52,286 nucleotides of DNA, from the NCBI RefSeq assembly GCF_035830635.1, contig NZ_JAYMFI010000022.1, positions 1-52,286 of the forward strand, given 5' to 3'. The first letter of the stretch is position 1. Each line of letters starts with the position of its first letter. Below the pieces are notes generated by a model. The model was not told the DNA's origin and did no database searches. It saw nothing but the letters and a program-made list of their open reading frames with translations. Below, in pieces: positions 48,391 to 52,286 of this stretch. A program made the translations under genes and the position numbers. The stretch comes from Adlercreutzia shanghongiae (lineage in GTDB: Bacteria; Actinomycetota; Coriobacteriia; Coriobacteriales; Eggerthellaceae).

Positions 48391-48473
48391 GGTGAGAAGG
48401 GATGGGGAGGCGCCGCCTGCCGCACGGTCTGAAGGCGCGCGCCCTGTCGGCAGTCTCCCCATCCCTTGTCACC
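48391..48473. promoter_or_regulatory. Large cruciform in the amt leader
   Basis: GGTGA-g-AAGGGATGGGGA pairs with TCCCCATCCCTT-g-TCACC: 17 of 18 positions. An inner CTGCCG/CGGCAG stem sits within the loop. It lies 27 bases before the amt start. No T-run follows, so it is a structured leader or protein-binding palindrome rather than a terminator. Confidence 0.6.
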
Positions 48474-48544
48474 CGTGACCCGATGTTCGGGGACGCACCG
48501 ATTGTTCCACGATCCTTCGCGCAGCTGAAATGTCATCGATGATT

Positions 48545-48572
48545 GTTAACCCCCTCAAAAAGAAGTGTTAAC
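48545..48572. promoter_or_regulatory. Paired GTTAAC sites upstream of amt
   Basis: Two GTTAAC hexamers start 22 bases apart (48545 and 48567), about two helical turns. GTnAC-type direct repeats are features of actinobacterial nitrogen-regulator (GlnR) boxes, but the match is partial and no regulator is encoded here. Confidence 0.3.
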
Positions 48573-48644
48573 GCCCGCGACCAATCCTTGTTACTACGAA
48601 GAAACAATGGGCGAGATTGGCGACGAACGCTGAAGCAACGACTA

Positions 48645-48867
48645 CAATGAGACCGTTGCGCGAGCTCGTTCCGATTTTTTGGCCAAAAACCATGCCGAGT
48701 GAACTTTTTTAGAAGGAGAAAAGGGCGTTTCGAGCCTCCAGAAGCCCCAAACCACACGAAAACAGGCGTCACGGACTCCTGAAACCGCGACGGAGCGCCT
48801 CGAATTGTTCACTCGAGGCCTTTTGGGGCCAAAGAAACGAAACGAGCCCGCACGAACACCCCCATTG
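48645..48867. mobile_element. MITE-like 223-base inverted-repeat element
   Basis: Ends of about 60 bases (48645-48704 and 48807-48867) are inverted repeats of each other at roughly 70 percent by hand alignment. Both begin with CAATG. They share GCTCGTT, TTTGGCC and a 9-base inner end CGAGTGAAC. The middle (48705-48806) holds no plausible gene. It lies directly upstream of the GNAT gene. No flanking target-site duplication was found. A long structured RNA is the alternative. Confidence 0.5.
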
Positions 48868-48891
48868 GAACGAAAATCGGAGAGGAGCCCC

Positions 48892-49440
48892 ATGAGCGTT
48901 TCATTCAGACAGGTTGAGCGAGACGAAGAAGTTGAAGCCCTGGCCCACATGGCCTACGTCATCTGGAACGAGTACTGGCCCGAGCTCATCGGCCAGGAGC
49001 AGACCGACTACATGGTGGAGAAGTTCCAGAGCCTGAACGCCTTCCGCACCGATATCGCCGACAATGGGTACGAGTACTGGTTCATCATGGAGCAGGACGA
49101 CGAGACGCCCGCCGAGCTGGGACAGGCGTCCCCCACCCCGCGCATCGTCGGCTATACCGGCGGACACGTGGAGTCCGAGACGAATCGCTTTTTCATCTCG
49201 AAGATCTACCTGCTAAAGGAGCACCGCGGCAAGGGCCTGTGCTCGGCCACTATCCGCTTTTACGAAGAGCTCTGCCGCGATCGCGGCTTGGGCGCCATGT
49301 ATCTCACGGTCAACAAGGCCAACGAGATGGGCCTACGCGCTTATAGGGGCAACGGCTTCGAGGTCATCGACTCCGTGGAAACCGACATCGGCGAGGGCTT
49401 CGTCATGGACGACTACATCATGGAGAAGAAACTGAAGTAA
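48892..49440 (+). CDS. GNAT-family N-acetyltransferase
   Basis: A protein of 182 residues from the ATG at 48892 behind GAGAGGAG (the frame extends into the MITE-like element without a site). The acetyl-CoA-binding motif is ISKIYLLKEHRGKGLCSATIRFYEELCRDRGL, with R/Q-x-x-G-x-G/A as R-G-K-G-L. A strand AMYLTVNKANEMGLRAYRGNGFEVI ends the fold. Substrate unknown. Confidence 0.92.
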   Translation: MSVSFRQVERDEEVEALAHMAYVIWNEYWPELIGQEQTDYMVEKFQSLNAFRTDIADNGYEYWFIMEQDDETPAELGQASPTPRIVGYTGGHVESETNRFFISKIYLLKEHRGKGLCSATIRFYEELCRDRGLGAMYLTVNKANEMGLRAYRGNGFEVIDSVETDIGEGFVMDDYIMEKKLK

Positions 49441-49466
49441 GCCAGCGTCAAACCCCGAAACGCGTA

Positions 49467-49498
49467 AAGGCCGTTCTGCGCACGGGAGAAGGCCTTCT
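49467..49498 (+). terminator. Terminator of the GNAT gene
   Basis: AAGGCC and GGCCTT pair across a 17-base loop, followed by CTTGTTTG. The stem is short. Confidence 0.45.
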
Positions 49499-49534
49499 TG
49501 TTTGCGCAGCGGATTCACCGACGCAAGACATGCG

Positions 49535-49568
49535 AAAGGGCGCCCACGGTTGCACGTGGGCGCCCTTT
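49535..49568. terminator. Strong bidirectional hairpin between convergent genes
   Basis: AAAGGGCGCCCACG and its exact complement pair over 14 bp with a 6-base loop, with TTT at each 3' side. It can serve both the GNAT gene and the flavoprotein gene. Confidence 0.75.
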
Positions 49569-49686
49569 GCTCGAATAGCCGGCACCGCTCTCAGGGAGGG
49601 GAAGGGACGCGGCACCGGGCGAATTCGCTCATTGCCGCCTACGGAAGACCCTGCATCGGCACAGGATGCCCCGCAAGCTGCCGCCC

Positions 49687-51393
49687 CTATTCCCAGGGCT
49701 CGAGGGCCGCGGCGTTCTGGCCGGCCTCGCGTCCCCAGACGCAGGTATTCAGGATGGCCCAGCCGCACCCGGGGTAGAACGAGCCGACGTAGTTGCCGCC
49801 CGCCACAGCACCCGCGGCGTACAGGCGAGGAATGGGGCTGCCGTCCGTGGCGATGACCTCGGCCTTGATGTTGGCCTTCACGCCCGCGTAGGAGCCCATG
49901 GGGCCGGGGCGCATGGGGTCGGCGTAGAACGGCGGCGTGACGATCTTCCCCATGTCGGCGCGACGACCGAAGCTCAGATCCTTGCCGGTGTCGCAGTAGC
50001 GGTTCCAGGTATCGATCTCCTCTTTCAGGTTCTCGGCGGGCACGTTGATGAGCGCGGCGAGCTCCTCGATGGTATCGGCCTTAACCACGCGATCGCTCGT
50101 CTCCACGTCGATGCCCTGGAGCAACCAGGAGTAGGTGTGGTCGGCGTCCACGATGAAGTACACGTTCACGCCGTCGGGATCCTCCGGCTGCCAGCCGTTG
50201 GCGAAGACGGCGTTGGCGCACTCGGAGATGACGTAGCCCCACTCGGCGTCCTCCTGGCAGAAACGGCGGCCGTTCTGGTTCACGAGGATGTTGCCCTCGC
50301 TGCGCCATGACTTGTACTCGTTCGAGCCGCTCACCATGCCCGTAGCGTATTCGGCAATGCCGCCGATGTAGTGGTTGTCGTTCATGCAGCAGGCCTGGTT
50401 CAGCTGAAGCTGCGCGCCGATCTCGCGGGCCATACGGATGCCGTCGCCGGTGTTCGTCTCCACGTCGTGGGAGGTGGCGCCATAGCCGGCCGAGGCGCTG
50501 TCAAGCCCGGCGTCGCGCATGGTCATGCCCCAGAACTGCTGGTTCAGTCCGAGCTCACGGGCCATGGCGGTGTTGTTGTCCACCGAGGCGCAGGCGAGCA
50601 CCACGCCCTTGCGGGCCTTGGCGTACTTGGTCTTGCCGTTGTCGCTTACCTCCACGCCGATGACCTCGCCGCCCTCGTTCTGCAAAAGACGCGTCACCTC
50701 GTGGTTGTTCTTCACTACCAGAGCCTCACCGTAGGTGTTGGCGTGATCCTGGAGGGTCTTGTAATGGCCGTTGATGGACGTGCCCGTTTCGAACTCGTCG
50801 TTGTCGATCTCGCCGGACAACCACAGAGAGCGCGGCACGATATCGGCCTCGGTATCGCCCAACCCCCAGATGGGAGGCAGGATATCGGCGGCGTCGTAGG
50901 TACGGCCGATGGAGATGAGCCAGTCCACCGTCTCGCCGGAGCGCAGGCACGCCTCGCGGATGATCTCAGCATCGCCCATGCCCTGGGACCAGCGAATCAT
51001 CTGCTCGGCGAAAGCCTCGCCGGTGTCGCCCGCGTATCCGGTCAGCTCCTCCTGGGTCGACCACCCGGCCGCCAGGATCACGCCGCCGCAGAGCGCCGAG
51101 TCGCCGCCGATAAGCGTGCCCTTCTCGAACACGAGGGCCTCGGACCCAGCCGCGGCCGTCTCGATGGCCGCGCACATGGCCGCCGAGCCCGATCCCACGA
51201 CCACCACGTCGGCCTCGTAATCCCAGTCGATGCTGGAAGGGTCGACACCGCCGCCCGTAGCCGCCAGGCTCTCGCCCTCGCTGCTGCCGGCCGCTTTAGG
51301 CGCGCAACCCGCAAGCATACCCGCGCCGAGGGCCGCAGCCCCCAAAACCGATGCGCCCTTCAGAAAATCGCGACGTCCGAATGTCGTCTCCAT
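49687..51393 (-). CDS. Tat-exported flavoprotein reductase (FAD-binding, fumarate-reductase-like)
   Basis: A protein of 568 residues. The N-terminus carries a twin-arginine signal (RRDFLKG) and a lipobox (LAGC), so it should be exported folded and lipid-anchored. From about residue 58 comes the FAD-binding fold ADVVVVGSGSAAMCAAIETAAAG. The rest fits fumarate/urocanate-reductase flavoproteins: ATSHDVETNTGDGIRMA, RRFCQEDAEWGYVISE and a C-terminal IPRLYAAGAVAGGNYVG ... GCGWAILNTCVWG. It lacks the fused FMN or haem domain that some relatives carry, so electrons must come from another protein. Such proteins act as respiratory reductases for small organic acceptors in gut Eggerthellaceae; the acceptor here is unknown. 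Confidence 0.93.
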   Translation of the reverse strand: METTFGRRDFLKGASVLGAAALGAGMLAGCAPKAAGSSEGESLAATGGGVDPSSIDWDYEADVVVVGSGSAAMCAAIETAAAGSEALVFEKGTLIGGDSALCGGVILAAGWSTQEELTGYAGDTGEAFAEQMIRWSQGMGDAEIIREACLRSGETVDWLISIGRTYDAADILPPIWGLGDTEADIVPRSLWLSGEIDNDEFETGTSINGHYKTLQDHANTYGEALVVKNNHEVTRLLQNEGGEVIGVEVSDNGKTKYAKARKGVVLACASVDNNTAMARELGLNQQFWGMTMRDAGLDSASAGYGATSHDVETNTGDGIRMAREIGAQLQLNQACCMNDNHYIGGIAEYATGMVSGSNEYKSWRSEGNILVNQNGRRFCQEDAEWGYVISECANAVFANGWQPEDPDGVNVYFIVDADHTYSWLLQGIDVETSDRVVKADTIEELAALINVPAENLKEEIDTWNRYCDTGKDLSFGRRADMGKIVTPPFYADPMRPGPMGSYAGVKANIKAEVIATDGSPIPRLYAAGAVAGGNYVGSFYPGCGWAILNTCVWGREAGQNAAALEPWE

Positions 51394-51453
51394 AATGCTC
51401 CCCTTTCAGGTTTCTCTCCTCAAAGCAAGGTCTTGCTTCCTTTGACGCCACTC

Positions 51454-51482
51454 AGTCTAGAAAGGGACCGTCTGCCTGTAAA
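51454..51482 (-). promoter_or_regulatory. Flavoprotein promoter
   Basis: On the minus strand TTTACA (51477-51482), 17 bases, TAGACT (51454-51459): a good sigma-70-type promoter about 60 bases before the start. Confidence 0.65.
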
Positions 51483-51492
51483 TTTCGGAAAT

Positions 51493-51554
51493 CGTCACTT
51501 ATCTTCCCTGGTCAGACGCTTACCTCCTGTCAAGTGACGGTTTTCGTCACTTGA
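51493..51554. promoter_or_regulatory. Operator region: TCAAGTGACG palindrome plus extra half-site
   Basis: TCAAGTGACG-gtttt-CGTCACTTGA (51530-51554) is a perfect 10-bp inverted repeat. A third half-site CGTCACTT lies at 51493-51500, just upstream of the -35 box. The arrangement suits an activator of the flavoprotein gene and perhaps also controls the divergent gene. Confidence 0.65.
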
Positions 51555-51613
51555 AGGGCTGGTGCAAGGCACCCCGGAATTGGTACCATAGGCGCAAGGG
51601 AAAGGGAGGCTTC

Positions 51614-52286
51614 GTGGCACAGGGAAAGGCACCGATGATCGCAGAGCTCAACGAGCTCATTCACGACGAACACTTCATGGCCTTCATCCAAGAGAAGGCG
51701 TGGAACTACGAGTCGAGAGACGATTTTCTGGCCAACTCGCCGCCCTGCGGCCTCGATGCCGATACGACCTGGGAACTCGTCTCCTTCGTACGGCGCATGA
51801 GCGGCTGGCCGCCGGTGCGCAGCCAGATGCCCCGAGCCGGCAAGGCCCTCACCCCCGACCTCGCCTTCCAAACGACGCCGCCGTCGGTGGAGGCGACGAT
51901 CAGCGAGCTGGCTGCCCGCTGCGACGAGCACTCACGGCTCTGGGAGGCCTTAGAGCCCCTCATCCGGCATAGGCGCATCGTCTCCCCTCTCGCCGAGGAT
52001 CTTGCGGCCGCCGTCGAACGCGAGGGCCTCGCGATCTCCTACGAGACAGTGCGCGCCCTGATTCTCGACACGCGCGAACCGCAAGGCGACGATGAGCGCA
52101 TCGTCGCCAACACCGCCGCGCTTCTGCAGGAACCCTGCGCGCCGAGCGCGATACCGACAGCTGACGTGCTCCGCAACCTCCACCAGGCTATCGTCTGCGG
52201 CACCGACCTTTCCGAGAGCGCGGGCCGCGCAGCGGCCGCAGCACCGCCAAGCTCGATGCCCGAGGCCTTCGTCCAATGCGAGGTCA
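51614..52286 (+). CDS. Unidentified protein, partial (possibly Fic-like); runs off right edge
   Basis: The frame is open from a GTG behind GGGAGG to the right edge, 224 codons, with even codon use, so it is a real gene. The protein is largely helical and soluble: MAQGKAPMIAELNELIHDEH, then YETVRALILDTREPQGDDERIVANTAALLQ and VLRNLHQAIVCG. The last two stretches loosely resemble the inhibitory-helix and early core region of Fic-domain proteins, but the Fic catalytic motif would lie beyond the window. It is divergent from the flavoprotein gene and shares its operator region, so the two may be co-regulated. Confidence 0.7.
   Translation, partial: MAQGKAPMIAELNELIHDEHFMAFIQEKAWNYESRDDFLANSPPCGLDADTTWELVSFVRRMSGWPPVRSQMPRAGKALTPDLAFQTTPPSVEATISELAARCDEHSRLWEALEPLIRHRRIVSPLAEDLAAAVEREGLAISYETVRALILDTREPQGDDERIVANTAALLQEPCAPSAIPTADVLRNLHQAIVCGTDLSESAGRAAAAAPPSSMPEAFVQCEV

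Noticed and set aside
48533..48950. Two minus-strand open frames of 79 and 102 codons upstream of the GNAT gene
   Set aside because: They lie in the MITE-like inverted repeat, have no ribosome binding site and one overlaps the GNAT coding start. They look like repeat-derived false ORFs.

Overview
The window is GC-rich (low-to-mid 60s percent by eye). Three things point to an anaerobic actinobacterium of the class Coriobacteriia, most likely family Eggerthellaceae: a membrane-embedded LuxR regulator with about twelve helices, a cytoplasmic catechol-dehydroxylase-like molybdenum enzyme with a small Fe-S partner, and a Tat-exported lipobox flavoprotein reductase. Species cannot be fixed from sequence alone. 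No rRNA, tRNA, CRISPR array or recognisable insertion sequence was seen.

Layout. 1-584: a possible Pro/Gly-rich C-terminal tail running in from the left, then low-complexity DNA. 585-18050 is mostly housekeeping: a hybrid histidine kinase, acpS, glmS, pheT and pheS behind a T-box, a secreted coiled-coil wall protein, a toxin-antitoxin pair directly ahead of recN, an exported polysaccharide deacetylase, and uvrB with a LexA-type box. 18117-26580 is an accessory block of lower GC: molybdopterin oxidoreductase, two-cluster Fe-S protein, two small ORFs, a trigger-factor-like protein, a LuxR regulator, a Cys-rich small protein and an MFS transporter. Near-identical palindromes of the form TCGYAC-CTGGA-GTRCGA lie upstream of the molybdoenzyme and the transporter, with a degenerate copy in front of the regulator. 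This block is the best candidate for an undescribed system: a regulated uptake-and-reduction cassette for an aromatic or other small electron acceptor.

26668-33968: a YeiH-type exporter, coaE, rpsA, a LysE-type exporter, a PhzF-like protein, a Pit phosphate transporter and a second toxin-antitoxin pair in AT-rich DNA. 34010-41348: a complete [FeFe]-hydrogenase operon (NuoF-C-terminus/GltD-like flavoprotein, hydA, hydE, hydG, hydF), so the active-site cofactor is assembled from the same transcript as the enzyme. 41581-46251: a PucR regulator followed by two PLP aminotransferases and an ornithine-cyclodeaminase-family enzyme, pathway unknown. 46312-48363: a TSCPD protein and an amt-glnK pair whose PII protein lacks Tyr51. 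48364-52286: a structured amt leader, a MITE-like inverted repeat, a GNAT acetyltransferase, a Tat-exported flavoprotein reductase with a perfect palindromic operator, and a divergent partial gene running off the right edge.

Intergenic DNA is unusually structured: paired hairpin elements flank pheT, a 101-base hairpin with a UUCG loop lies after the exporter gene, and a 46-base perfect inverted repeat surrounds a TATAAT box ahead of the deacetylase gene. All family assignments come from reading motifs by eye; no database search was run.
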